A stretch of 63,101 nucleotides of DNA. Source: Lysobacter spongiicola DSM 21749 (GTDB lineage Bacteria > Pseudomonadota > Gammaproteobacteria > Xanthomonadales > Xanthomonadaceae). Each line of letters starts with the position of its first letter. Position 1 is the first letter of the stretch. Of this stretch, positions 1 to 7,857 are shown piece after piece. Both the position numbers and the translations under genes were made by a program. The notes under the pieces are model-generated. The model worked only from the letters and a program-made list of their open reading frames with translations. It was not told the DNA's origin and did no database searches. The DNA is taken from the NCBI RefSeq assembly GCF_900167055.1, contig NZ_FUXP01000016.1, forward strand, positions 1 to 63,101, given 5' to 3'.

Positions 1-281
1 CTGCTACAGATCGCGCAGCTTCCGCCGCCTGGTCCACCGGCTCGGCATGCGCCACCTGCGCACGCGCCCCTATACCCCGCGTACCAACGGCAAGGCCGAG
101 CGGCTGGTCCAGACCTGCCTGCGCGAATGGGCCTACGCACGCTCCTATGCCAACTCCGAACAGCGCGCAGGCGCCCTCCCGGGCTGGCTGCACCACTACA
201 ACTGGCATCGGCTACACGCCAGTCTTGGCTACAAGCCGCCCATTACCCGCATCCCGCTGAACAACGTGCTGGGTTTACACA
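1..281 (+). mobile_element. IS481-type insertion sequence, right end only
   Basis: The window opens inside an insertion sequence. It encodes the C-terminal part of a DDE transposase and its presumed right terminal repeat. On the reverse strand the end reads TGTGTAAACCCAGC, starting at base 281, which fits the TGT-starting termini of IS481-family elements. The next six bases (GCTAGG, 282-287) match the NCTAGN target preference described for IS481. The left end is outside the window, so size and target duplication cannot be checked. Confidence 0.7.
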
Positions 282-286
282 GCTAG
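2..286 (+). CDS. IS481 family transposase, C-terminal fragment (5' end outside window)
   Basis: About 94 residues of the integrase-like catalytic core are present. They include the conserved run [15 protein letters not shown], in which the Asn-Gly-Lys-Ala-Glu block carries the last acidic residue of the DDE triad, and a closing block around [16 protein letters not shown] typical of IS481/IS3-like enzymes. The reading frame is open from the first bases of the window, so the start lies upstream. The final Ser codon and the TAG stop use bases of the CTAG target site outside the element. The stop overlaps the stop of the convergent SEC-C gene by four bases. It catalyses transposition of its own element. 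Family assignment is firm; activity cannot be judged from a fragment. Confidence 0.85.
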   Translation, partial: CYRSRSFRRLVHRLGMRHLRTRPYTPRTNGKAERLVQTCLREWAYARSYANSEQRAGALPGWLHHYNWHRLHASLGYKPPITRIPLNNVLGLHS

Positions 287-996
287 GCGTCGGCGCCGCA
301 GCACTTCTTGTATTTCTTGCCGCTCCCGCAGGTACACGGCTCGTTGCGGTCGGGCGTGGCTTCGCGGCGGATCGGTTCGCGCGGTGTCAGCGCGTCGATG
401 CGGTGGTGGTGCAGGTCGGCCAGCATGGCGGGCAGGCCGGCGATGATTTCCAGCCGCTCGCGGTATTCGATCGGGGTGCCCGGCGCTTCCGGATCTTCGC
501 CGATGACCTCGCCGCTGGCGAGGCGATCGAGCAGGTCGAACAGGTCCTCCATCCAGTCGTTGCCGTCGAGCCACTCGTCCCACTGGACCTCGCGCAGTTC
601 CACCGCGGTGAAGAAACCCAGCGCCCAGTCGCGGCCGACGTCGAGCTCGTCGTCCTGCTCTTCTTCCGGATCCTCCGGCAGCCACAGCAGCGGGGCGAGG
701 TGGTCGGGCAGGTCGTCGTCGCCATGTCGTACGCGCGCGGCGGCCATGTTGCGGTGGGCCAGGAGCAGCGATTCGATCTCCGCGCGTTCCTCGGCGTCGT
801 CCCAGCGCGGTGGCTTGCCCCACACCGGTGGTTCCCACTCCGACATCGGCACCTCGTCACCCGGCGACACCGCGAGCGCGGAGAGGTAGCCGTCGAGCGC
901 CTCCAGGTTGAAGCCCTTGAAAGGTACGGCGCGCTGCTCGAGCAGGTTGGCGAGGCGCTCGATGCGGTCGTCGTCGAGGTAGTCGGGGATCTTCAT
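283..996 (-). CDS. UPF0149/YecA family protein with C-terminal SEC-C zinc motif
   Basis: A cytosolic, acidic protein of 237 residues. The N-terminal two thirds match the UPF0149/YecA fold ([16 protein letters not shown] near the start, an acidic centre rich in Asp, Glu and Trp). The end carries a SEC-C motif, [14 protein letters not shown], a zinc-binding module also found at the end of SecA. The precise role of this family is not established; metal-dependent ribosome or translocase contacts have been suggested for SEC-C proteins. The start [10 protein letters not shown] is chosen because family members begin there; a longer reading frame starts 60 bases upstream. Its TAG stop is part of a CTAG palindrome shared with the stop of the neighbouring transposase. 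Confidence 0.85.
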   Translation of the reverse strand: MKIPDYLDDDRIERLANLLEQRAVPFKGFNLEALDGYLSALAVSPGDEVPMSEWEPPVWGKPPRWDDAEERAEIESLLLAHRNMAAARVRHGDDDLPDHLAPLLWLPEDPEEEQDDELDVGRDWALGFFTAVELREVQWDEWLDGNDWMEDLFDLLDRLASGEVIGEDPEAPGTPIEYRERLEIIAGLPAMLADLHHHRIDALTPREPIRREATPDRNEPCTCGSGKKYKKCCGADA

Positions 997-1069
997 GCGA
1001 TGGCCGGGGGAGCGGGGGGCGTCCATGGTAAACGCAGCCTGTTGCACGTGCCGCAATCGGCCGGACCGG

Positions 1070-1101
1070 AAAAAAAAGAGGGCGCGACCGGAGTCGCGCC
1101 C
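1070..1101 (-). terminator. Intrinsic terminator of the lipoprotein gene
   Basis: On the reverse strand a 9-bp stem, GGGCGCGAC/GTCGCGCCC, is followed by TC and a run of eight T. It lies 36 bases past the stop of the lipoprotein gene at 1137. Confidence 0.9.
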
Positions 1102-1136
1102 AGCTTGCCCCGCCCATGAGCGGGAGAGAGAGGGTG

Positions 1137-1658
1137 TCAGCGCACGTCGAATTTCGTGCTGTTGGCCTGGACGCCGTTGACCCAGACCTCGGCGGTGTAG
1201 CTGCCGGAAGGCCAGTCGTTGGCGTTGGTGAAGGTGAAGGTGGTGGTCTCGTTGCCGGTGGTGTTGATCGTTTCCGATTCCTCGCCCGCGGTCTGTCCGT
1301 CCTGGTAGACCAGGCGGGTGGTGATTTCGGCATCGCTGGCAGCACCGCTGGTATCCACCGCCACCACGATCGGACCGCTGGTGCCGAAGGTGGTGGTGGG
1401 GTCGGTGATGCGGTGGTCGGACCCGGCTTGGGTACCCAACGTCACGGCGGTGACATCGACGGCGGTTTCGGCGCCGCCGGCCATCGGGTCGGGTCGTGTG
1501 GGCATGGTGCCGACAGGTTCGGTAGTCGCATCGGTGGCGACCGGCGGGCCCACCGGATCGGTCATTGTGGCGGTGTCGTCGGCGTCGCGGTTGCAGCCGG
1601 CGAGCATTACCGCGGCCACCAGGGCAGTGGCAAGCGGGAGGTTGAGTGCGTTAGACAT
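1137..1658 (-). CDS. Putative secreted lipoprotein, function unknown
   Basis: A 173-residue protein with a type II signal peptide: Leu/Ala-rich core followed by lipobox LAGC (Cys at residue 21). A Thr/Pro/Asp-rich linker of about 50 residues precedes a compact C-terminal domain with beta-sandwich character ([11 protein letters not shown], then [14 protein letters not shown] near the end), resembling ligand- or wall-binding domains of exported proteins. No enzyme motif is visible. The start is fixed by AAGGAG about 6 bases upstream of the ATG; a longer open frame lacks a ribosome site and a signal peptide. It follows the LysM gene by 31 bases on the same strand, so both are probably transcribed together and end at the strong terminator at 1101-1070. 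Confidence 0.8.
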   Translation of the reverse strand: MSNALNLPLATALVAAVMLAGCNRDADDTATMTDPVGPPVATDATTEPVGTMPTRPDPMAGGAETAVDVTAVTLGTQAGSDHRITDPTTTFGTSGPIVVAVDTSGAASDAEITTRLVYQDGQTAGEESETINTTGNETTTFTFTNANDWPSGSYTAEVWVNGVQANSTKFDVR

Positions 1659-1689
1659 CGGGTTCTCCTTGGAAGGGTGCGGGCCTGCG

Positions 1690-1992
1690 TCAGTCCTGGC
1701 GTTCGCGCGTGGGGATGACGAGTACTTGGCCCGGCTGGATGCGGTCGGGATCGGACAGCTGGTCGCGGTTGGCTTCGAAGATGGCATTCCACTCGCCGGC
1801 CTTGCCGTAGAAGCGCTTGGCGATGTGCGACAGCGTGTCGCCGCGCTCGACCGTATAGGTCTGCGGCGTGTCGACACGCTCCGCGGTGGTATCGACACGG
1901 CCGCTGACCCCGGAGAAATCGGCGGTTTCGGCGGTGCTGTCGGCACGGGATCCTACACGTGAGAAATCCGCGGGTTTGTCGGGATGGTTCAT
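1690..1992 (-). CDS. LysM domain protein
   Basis: A 100-residue protein ending in one LysM module ([19 protein letters not shown] through to [10 protein letters not shown]), a fold that binds the glycan strands of peptidoglycan. The first 45 residues hold an imperfect tandem duplication: [15 protein letters not shown] followed by [15 protein letters not shown]. No signal peptide is evident; related small LysM proteins such as YgaU also lack one, but this protein lacks the BON domain seen in YgaU. The start is set by AGGAG 8 bases before ATG. It lies just upstream of a lipoprotein gene, suggesting a two-gene envelope operon. Ligand and location are inferred. Confidence 0.82.
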   Translation of the reverse strand: MNHPDKPADFSRVGSRADSTAETADFSGVSGRVDTTAERVDTPQTYTVERGDTLSHIAKRFYGKAGEWNAIFEANRDQLSDPDRIQPGQVLVIPTRERQD

Positions 1993-2076
1993 CGTCCGGT
2001 CTCCTGCCTGCATGGGCAGCTGGACGATTGCACGTGAACTGTTAAGGCTGGATCGCTTCGGCGTGAAGCGACATGG

Positions 2077-4056
2077 TCAACGGACCGCCGCGAGGAAGTG
2101 CAGGTGGCGCTGGTAGTGGTCGATCACGTCGTTGATCACCGCCTCCCGGGTCCAGCCCATGATGTCGTAGTCCTGCCCACCTTCGCGCAGGTGGACCTCG
2201 GCGCGGTAATACTTCAGCGCCTCGGCGCGCGAGGCGCGGGTGTCGCTCATCGCGAAGGCGGGTGGTTCGTAGGGCCGGGGCCGGACCGAGTAGTAGAAGT
2301 CGATCTCCTCGCCGTGGCCGACTTCCACCCAGACACGCCCATCCTCCGAATCCTGCACGCGCGCCTCCAGCCCCTGCCGTTGCAGTTCCGCAGCCACCGC
2401 CGCCAGCGCCGGGGCCACCGTGTCCCGAAGGTGCTCGAGTACCTCCTTGCGCCCCGGGTTGTGGAGCATGCCGGCCAGCCGCTGCTGCCAGTTCCCGCTC
2501 CGCGGCCCCGACGGGTCCACCCGGGCGCCGCGCAGGCTGGAGCGTTTGGCGCCTTCAAGCCGCAGTGCCTTCAGCAGGCCCCAGCAGATCACCACCATCA
2601 CGATCGAGAACGGCAGCGCGCTGGCGATCGAAGCGGTCTGCAGGGCGCTCAAGCCGCCCGCCACCAGCAGGGCGGCGGCGATCACGCCTTCCAGCACCGA
2701 CCAGAACACGCGCTGCCAGGTCGGTGAATCCTCCGCTCCGCCGGAGGTCAGCATGTCGATGACCAGCGAACCGGAGTCCGAAGACGTGACGAAGAAGGTG
2801 ATCACCAGCAGCGTCGCCAGCAACGAGGTGATGCTGCTGAAGGGCAGCTCTTCGAAGAACCGGAACAGGGCCACCGAGGAATCCGCGGCCACCGCTTCGG
2901 CAAGCTCCTGCACGCCCTGGATCAGGACCATGTGGATGGCGGTGTCGCCGAAGAACGTCATCCACAGGAAGGTGAAGCCCAGCGGTACCAGCAGCACGCC
3001 CACCACGAACTCGCGGATGGTCCGGCCCCGCGACACCCGGGCGATGAACATGCCGACGAAGGGTGACCACGCGATCCACCAGCCCCAGTAGAACAGGGTC
3101 CAGCCGCCGATCCAGCCGGTCGGCTCGTAGGCGTACAGGTTGAATGTCATCGAGAACAGGTTCGACAGGTACATGCCGGTGTTCTGCACCAGCGTCTGCA
3201 GCAGGAACACCGTGGGCCCGGCGACCAGCACGAACACCAGCAACACCACGGCCAGCACCATGTTGAGCTCGGACACCCGGCGGATGCCGCCGTCCAGCCC
3301 AAACGCCACCGACACCGTCGCCATGGCGGTGATCACCGCGATCAAGCCGATCTGCACGCCGACCCCGACCGGCAGGTCGAACAGGTAGGCCAGCCCCGAA
3401 TTCACCTGGATCACGCCGAAGCCGAGGGAAGTGGCCACGCCGAACAGGGTGCCGAGCACGGCGAAGGTGTCGACCGCGTGCCCGATGGGGCCGTAGATGC
3501 GCTCGCCGATCAGGGGATACAGCGACGAGCGGATCGTCAGCGGCAGGCCCTGGCGGAAAGAGAAATAGGCCAGTGCCAGCCCCACCACCGCGTAGATCGC
3601 CCACGCATGCAGGCCCCAGTGGAACATCGTGATGCGCATGGCCTGCCGCGCCGCGGCCACTGTCGACGGATCGCCGACCGGCGGATCGGAGAAGTGCATG
3701 ATCGGTTCGGCCACGCCGAAGTACATCAGGCCGATGCCCATGCCCGCCGAAAACAGCATTGCGAACCACGAGACGTAACTGTAGTCCGGCGTGCTGTGGT
3801 CGGGACCCAGCTTGATGCGCCCGTACTGCGATGCCGCCAGCGCCACCACGAACACCAGGAAGCCCGCCACCACCAGCACGTAGAACCAGCCTGCCTGGTT
3901 GATCACCCAGTCCTGCACCGCGGTGAACCAGCGCTCCGAGGCTTCCGGGAGCAGCACGGCGAGGAGCACGAACGCCACCACCAGTACCACCGAAGTGAAG
4001 AACACCGGCGGATTGATGCGGTAGCGCGGGGGGTGGCCAGGTGCTGGTGTCTCCAT
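2077..4056 (-). CDS. BCCT family transporter (betaine/choline/carnitine type)
   Basis: A 659-residue inner-membrane transporter with about 12 membrane segments. The signature GMGIGLMYFGVAEPIMHF, the Trp-rich stretch YWGWWIAWSPFVGMFIARVSRG and SSDSGSLVIDML identify the betaine-choline-carnitine transporter family, which takes up quaternary ammonium solutes with Na+ or H+. A cytosolic tail of about 130 residues makes it BetT-like in length; such tails sense osmotic stress in relatives. Substrate cannot be fixed from sequence; choline or glycine betaine is the best guess. The ATG has a near-perfect ribosome site (AGGAGG), which lies across the stop codon of the upstream porin gene, leaving 8 bases between the genes: a clear two-gene operon. 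Confidence 0.93.
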   Translation of the reverse strand: METPAPGHPPRYRINPPVFFTSVVLVVAFVLLAVLLPEASERWFTAVQDWVINQAGWFYVLVVAGFLVFVVALAASQYGRIKLGPDHSTPDYSYVSWFAMLFSAGMGIGLMYFGVAEPIMHFSDPPVGDPSTVAAARQAMRITMFHWGLHAWAIYAVVGLALAYFSFRQGLPLTIRSSLYPLIGERIYGPIGHAVDTFAVLGTLFGVATSLGFGVIQVNSGLAYLFDLPVGVGVQIGLIAVITAMATVSVAFGLDGGIRRVSELNMVLAVVLLVFVLVAGPTVFLLQTLVQNTGMYLSNLFSMTFNLYAYEPTGWIGGWTLFYWGWWIAWSPFVGMFIARVSRGRTIREFVVGVLLVPLGFTFLWMTFFGDTAIHMVLIQGVQELAEAVAADSSVALFRFFEELPFSSITSLLATLLVITFFVTSSDSGSLVIDMLTSGGAEDSPTWQRVFWSVLEGVIAAALLVAGGLSALQTASIASALPFSIVMVVICWGLLKALRLEGAKRSSLRGARVDPSGPRSGNWQQRLAGMLHNPGRKEVLEHLRDTVAPALAAVAAELQRQGLEARVQDSEDGRVWVEVGHGEEIDFYYSVRPRPYEPPAFAMSDTRASRAEALKYYRAEVHLREGGQDYDIMGWTREAVINDVIDHYQRHLHFLAAVR

Positions 4057-4064
4057 GCGTCCTC

Positions 4065-5150
4065 CTAGAAATAGAACCCGACGTTGACGTTCAGCCGGGA
4101 ATGCCAGCGGTCGCTGTCCCCGGCTTCGATGCCGATGCCCGGGCCACCGGCGAACCACATGTTGCGGCCGGCGATCCAGTCGACGTAGGTGAACATCGGC
4201 CCCTTGGCGAAGCTGCAGCCGGTGACGTTCTGGACCGAGTCGGCCAGTCCGGGGCCGTCGGCGCGGGTGGTGCTGTAGTCGTTGTAGCAGGTGATGGAGT
4301 CGAACCAGCCGCTGCGCTCGAAGGTCCAGGCGACGTTGACCGTCGCGACATCGGCAGTGGAGGCGACCTCGAACGGAAACAGGAAGGCGGTCAGGGCGAT
4401 GCGGTCACCGGGCACGTCATAGTCGTAGCGCGCCCATTGCGCTTCCAGCTCGAGCGGCCCCCGCGTCGACTCGGCGTGCAGCGCGAAGGCCTGGCGGTCG
4501 AAATCGGCGCCGTCGGGCCGTCGCTCGATCCTGCCCGCGGACAATGAGCCGCCCAGGCGAGTCGTCCAATCGCCGTGCTCGACAAGCCGCTCCAGCCGGA
4601 GCACGCCGCGCGTGCGCTCACGGAAAGGGTGGTCGGCGGTGGTGGCGACATCGAAGGAGTAGCGACCGTCCTCGCGGCCGGTGCCGTATTCGTCGCCGGC
4701 GAACACGGCGGCGTCCGCCCGCCACTCGCCGTTGTCCAGCGTCCAGGTCGCGCCCAGGTCGTAGTCGTCCTCGATACCGAGGTAGTAGCCCGAGCCGAAC
4801 CAGAAGCTGTGCGAGGCGTACGGCAGCAGTCCGAACGGGACCTGGACGATCCCGGCGCGCACCTGCTGCTGCTCGGTCGCCTGGATCCCCACCCACGCGT
4901 GATGGACGGCGGAGAAGCCTTCGTACCAGCGGTATTGCGCCGAGCAGATGAAGCGTCCCCGCTCGCACGACAGATCCGCGCGCACCAGTTCGAGATCGAA
5001 CTTGTCGTCGTTGTCGTAGTCCTTCCATCCGTAGTTGAAGCGGATGGCGCCGCCGACGTCGATCCCGCTGCCGGCGTCCTGCGCCTGTGCCCGCAACGCA
5101 ACGCCGGGGAACAGGACCAACAGCAGTGCCGTGGCGACGAGCAGGCGCAT
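4065..5150 (-). CDS. Outer-membrane porin, phosphate-selective-porin-like
   Basis: A 361-residue exported protein with a signal peptide (cleavage likely after ALRAQA) and alternating polar and aromatic beta-strands throughout. It ends NVGFYF, the C-terminal aromatic residue expected of a barrel recognised by the BAM complex. The opening DVGGAIRFNYGWKDYDND and the block QVPFGLLPYASHSFWFGSGYY resemble OprO/OprP-type porins. The start has GGAGG 5-6 bases upstream. It is the first gene of an operon with the BCCT transporter 8 bases downstream, so it probably brings the same solute across the outer membrane. Substrate is an inference from context. Confidence 0.82.
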   Translation of the reverse strand: MRLLVATALLLVLFPGVALRAQAQDAGSGIDVGGAIRFNYGWKDYDNDDKFDLELVRADLSCERGRFICSAQYRWYEGFSAVHHAWVGIQATEQQQVRAGIVQVPFGLLPYASHSFWFGSGYYLGIEDDYDLGATWTLDNGEWRADAAVFAGDEYGTGREDGRYSFDVATTADHPFRERTRGVLRLERLVEHGDWTTRLGGSLSAGRIERRPDGADFDRQAFALHAESTRGPLELEAQWARYDYDVPGDRIALTAFLFPFEVASTADVATVNVAWTFERSGWFDSITCYNDYSTTRADGPGLADSVQNVTGCSFAKGPMFTYVDWIAGRNMWFAGGPGIGIEAGDSDRWHSRLNVNVGFYF

Positions 5151-5163
5151 GAATCCTCCGGGA

Positions 5164-5180
5164 CGGTCCGTACCGGACCG
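5164..5180. promoter_or_regulatory. Inverted repeat upstream of the porin-BCCT operon, possible operator
   Basis: Two 7-base arms, CGGTCCG and CGGACCG, are separated by TAC, with the near arm 13 bases before the porin start codon. The position is compatible with a repressor site or an mRNA hairpin near the ribosome site. No known regulator motif is recognised. Confidence 0.35.
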
Positions 5181-5302
5181 ATCCCCGGTGCCGCGGACAC
5201 CGGGTGCACCCCGGTCACCGGAGGTGCTTCAGCCCGCCGGCACCTTTGCACGCGCAGCGTGAAGTCGAGGTCCCCGCTGGCCCCCCGCTCCCATTTGGCG
5301 GG

Positions 5303-6112
5303 CTACTGGCGCAGGTCCCGGCCTGCCCTTGGAGCGACCGTTCCCGGCGTCGCGCGCCACGGGTTGATGTCCAGCCCGCCGCGGCGGGTATAGCGTGCTT
5401 CCACCGACAGTCGGGCCGGCCGTGCGCGGGCCATCAGGTCGGTGAATACCCGCTCCACGCATTGCTCATGGAACTCGCAGTGGTCGCGAAACGAGACCAG
5501 GTAGCGCAGCAGCGCGGCCCGGTCCAGGCGCGGTCCCCGGTAGTCGATCACCAGGCGCGCCCAGTCCGGCTGACCCGTGACCGGGCAATTGGACTTCAGC
5601 AACGCGCTGGACAGCACCTCCTCGACCACGTCATCCGTGTCGGCCGCGAGGAAACCGGCATGCGGCGGTCCGTAATGATCGATGGAGACCGCCGTCCCAT
5701 CGATGCACGCCGCCTCGCCGGGATCGAAGTCCGGCAGGCCGAACGCCACCTGCACCGGCGCGCCCGCCACTGCGGACAGGTCCGCCGCCATGCGTTCGAG
5801 CACCTGTGCATCGTCGTTGAAGCGGGAAGCGTTGAAGGAGTTGAGGTAGAGCTTGAGCGACTTGGATTCGACCAGGCGCGGCGAGTCCGCCGGCACCGTC
5901 AGGGTCGCGGTCGCCACCCGTGGCTTGCCCCGTGTGTCCAGCCAACCCAGCTCATAGGCGTGCCAGCGGTCGTGTCCGATGAACGGCAGGGCGCCACCGT
6001 CGATGCCCAGTTCCCCGCGGCCGAGCGCGCGTTCGATGGGGAACAGCAGTGACGGGTCGTACTCGCGCGGGTACTCGACGTGGCGGCCGAGCGGAAGGTC
6101 GTTTGTGGTCAT
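5303..6112 (-). CDS. queF: NADPH-dependent 7-cyano-7-deazaguanine reductase QueF
   Basis: QueF reduces the nitrile preQ0 to the amine preQ1 with NADPH in queuosine biosynthesis. The 269 residues match the long bimodular (E. coli-type) form. Visible landmarks are the QueF signature [13 protein letters not shown] (residues 82-94), the nucleophile Cys176 in [11 protein letters not shown] with acid Asp183, and His215-Glu216 in [10 protein letters not shown], the substrate-binding pair. It acts in the cytosol and produces the base later inserted in GUN-anticodon tRNAs. No other queuosine gene is in the window and no preQ1 riboswitch is apparent in front of it; the upstream spacer is filled with REP elements. 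Confidence 0.97.
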   Translation of the reverse strand: MTTNDLPLGRHVEYPREYDPSLLFPIERALGRGELGIDGGALPFIGHDRWHAYELGWLDTRGKPRVATATLTVPADSPRLVESKSLKLYLNSFNASRFNDDAQVLERMAADLSAVAGAPVQVAFGLPDFDPGEAACIDGTAVSIDHYGPPHAGFLAADTDDVVEEVLSSALLKSNCPVTGQPDWARLVIDYRGPRLDRAALLRYLVSFRDHCEFHEQCVERVFTDLMARARPARLSVEARYTRRGGLDINPWRATPGTVAPRAGRDLRQ

Positions 6113-6201
6113 CGACGCATTATCGCGCGTGGCACCGCATGGGTGGTGGCGGGTGGTTGGCGTCGGTCGGGTGTCGGCGGGTGAGTGGCAACGTGGGAGT
6201 C

Positions 6202-6225
6202 GGTCGCGACTGACGTCGCTCCTAC
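6202..6225 (-). repeat. REP element, subtype GACGTC (outer left copy)
   Basis: A 24-base element that is the exact reverse complement of 6409-6432. Read on the reverse strand it has the head GTAGGAG and a hairpin core GCGAC/GTCGC. Confidence 0.85.
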
Positions 6226-6272
6226 AACCCGCTTCGCGCGCTGCATCGGGTGACGCAATGGGCGTAGCCCCC

Positions 6273-6353
6273 CTGTAGGAGCGGCTTCAGCCGCGATCCG
6301 GCAATGGTTTGCCCGCGCCGATTCCATGATCGCGGCTGAAGCCGCTCCTACAG
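6273..6353. repeat. REP doublet (REPIN-like): two inverted 25-base REP elements
   Basis: 6273-6297 and 6329-6353 are perfect reverse complements of each other, 25 bases each, with a 31-base spacer. Each has a GTAG head and a small internal palindrome, GCGGCT-TC-AGCCGC. The pair could fold into one long hairpin. The layout matches REPINs mobilised by RAYT transposases in other gammaproteobacteria. No RAYT gene is in the window. Confidence 0.85.
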
Positions 6354-6408
6354 AACCTTGGTGGTGAAGCGGACGTGCGTCGTCCTGGCTTGGCCACGCG
6401 ATGCACCT

Positions 6409-6432
6409 GTAGGAGCGACGTCAGTCGCGACC
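6409..6432 (+). repeat. REP element, subtype GACGTC (outer right copy)
   Basis: Exact inverted copy of 6202-6225. Compared with the inner pair the hairpin arms differ by paired changes (GCGGCT/AGCCGC versus GCGACG/CAGTCGC), so base pairing is largely kept. Together the four elements fill the 357-base gap between queF and the amidohydrolase gene; nothing else is seen there. Confidence 0.85.
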
Positions 6433-6469
6433 GGTTCGGGCAGTGGTGGCTGTCGCCGCCACCGCCTGG

Positions 6470-7780
6470 CTAACCTGCGCCGTGCAGGTAATCCAGCGTC
6501 ACCTGCAGCATCGCTCGCAGCCCGAGGTCCAGTGACGCCTCGTCCAGCGTGAACTTCGGCGAGTGGTTGCTGGGAGCGGTGGCCGGGTCGATGCCCGGGG
6601 CGGTGGCGCCCACGAAGAAGAACATCGATGGGACCTCCCGCGCGTAATAGGCGAAGTCTTCCGCACCCATCTGCAGCGGTGGCTCGATGACCTTGTCGGC
6701 GCCGGCGGCCGCCCGCAGGCTCGGCAGCATGCGCTCGGTCAGTGCCGGGTCGTTCACGGTCACCGGGTTGCCGGTGCTGTCGGGCACCCGCGCGTCGGCG
6801 GTGGCACCGTGGGCGGCGGCGACATGTTCGGCCACGTTGCGCAGGTCCGCGTGGATCTTCTCGCGCATGCCTTCGTCGAAGGTGCGGATGGTGCCCACCA
6901 GCTCCACCTTGTCAGGGATGATGTTGTAGCGGATGCCACCCTGGATCGAGCCGAAGCTGACCACCGCCGGCTGGTTGGCGATATCGCTGCGGCGGCTGAC
7001 CACGGTTTGCGCGCTGCCGATCAGGTCGGCGGCCGCGACGATGGGGTCGACTCCGCCCCAAGGGCGCGAGCCATGCGTCTGCACGCCGGTCACGGTGATG
7101 CTGAACTTGTCGGACGCCGCCATCAGTGGCCCCTGGCGGACCGCGATGGTGCCGACCGGCAATGACGAGAACACGTGCAGCCCGAACATCGCCTCGGGCT
7201 TGAAGTCGGCGAACAGGCCCTCTTCGAGCATGTAAGAAGCGCCGCCTTCCTCGCCCTCGGGCGCGCCCTCCTCGGCCGGCTGGAATACCAGCATGACCCG
7301 TCCCGGCAGCGTGTCCTTCATCGCCACCAGCGCGTCGGCGACGCCGAGCAGGATGCCGGTATGGGCGTCATGGCCGCAGGCGTGCATCACGCCGGTCTGC
7401 TGGCCGTTGAAGGTGGTGGTGACTTCCGAAGCGAACGGCAGTCCGGTCTGTTCGGTGACCGGCAACGCGTCCATGTCCGCGCGCAGGGCGATGTCCGGGC
7501 CCGGCAGTCCGCCTTCGATGATCGCGACGACGCCGTGGTGGGCGATGCCGGTACGTGGCTCCAGCCCCAACGCGCGCAGGTGTTCGGCGACCTTCGCGGC
7601 CGTCTGCTCCTCGCGGTTGGACAGCTCCGGGTGCTGGTGGAAGTGGCGGCGCAGCTGGATGACGTCGTCCCGCAACCGTTCGGCGGCTGCCTGCACCTCC
7701 GGCCGTTGCTCCACGTCCTGGGCCGAGGCGACGGGGGCGAGCAGGCTGGCGAGCAGGGCGGGCAGGAGCAACTGGCGCAT
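6470..7780 (-). CDS. M20 family amidohydrolase/peptidase, exported
   Basis: A 436-residue zinc hydrolase of the M20D (IAA-amino-acid hydrolase, hippurate hydrolase) group. It begins with a clear signal peptide (MRQLLLPALLASLLAPVASA), so it probably works in the periplasm. Metal-binding landmarks are RADMDALP at 100-107, MHACGHDAH at 132-140 and FQPAEEG at 166-172 with the catalytic Glu pair; a late His lies in PSNHSPKF. The dimerisation domain sits between them. Such enzymes cleave N-acyl amino acids or peptides; the natural substrate is unknown. It stands alone, with REP elements beyond its stop and zapE upstream on the same strand. Confidence 0.92.
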   Translation of the reverse strand: MRQLLLPALLASLLAPVASAQDVEQRPEVQAAAERLRDDVIQLRRHFHQHPELSNREEQTAAKVAEHLRALGLEPRTGIAHHGVVAIIEGGLPGPDIALRADMDALPVTEQTGLPFASEVTTTFNGQQTGVMHACGHDAHTGILLGVADALVAMKDTLPGRVMLVFQPAEEGAPEGEEGGASYMLEEGLFADFKPEAMFGLHVFSSLPVGTIAVRQGPLMAASDKFSITVTGVQTHGSRPWGGVDPIVAAADLIGSAQTVVSRRSDIANQPAVVSFGSIQGGIRYNIIPDKVELVGTIRTFDEGMREKIHADLRNVAEHVAAAHGATADARVPDSTGNPVTVNDPALTERMLPSLRAAAGADKVIEPPLQMGAEDFAYYAREVPSMFFFVGATAPGIDPATAPSNHSPKFTLDEASLDLGLRAMLQVTLDYLHGAG

Positions 7781-7857
7781 GGGCGGAATCCCCGGTGGTG
7801 GAGCCCCGATCCTAGCGCCTGGAAAATTTCCGTGCCGCCGCCGTGCGGCAACGGGCC

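Noticed and set aside
6113-6201. preQ1 riboswitch before queF
   Set aside because: No short pyrimidine-rich hairpin with the CUA...AAA pseudoknot pattern; the spacer is REP DNA.
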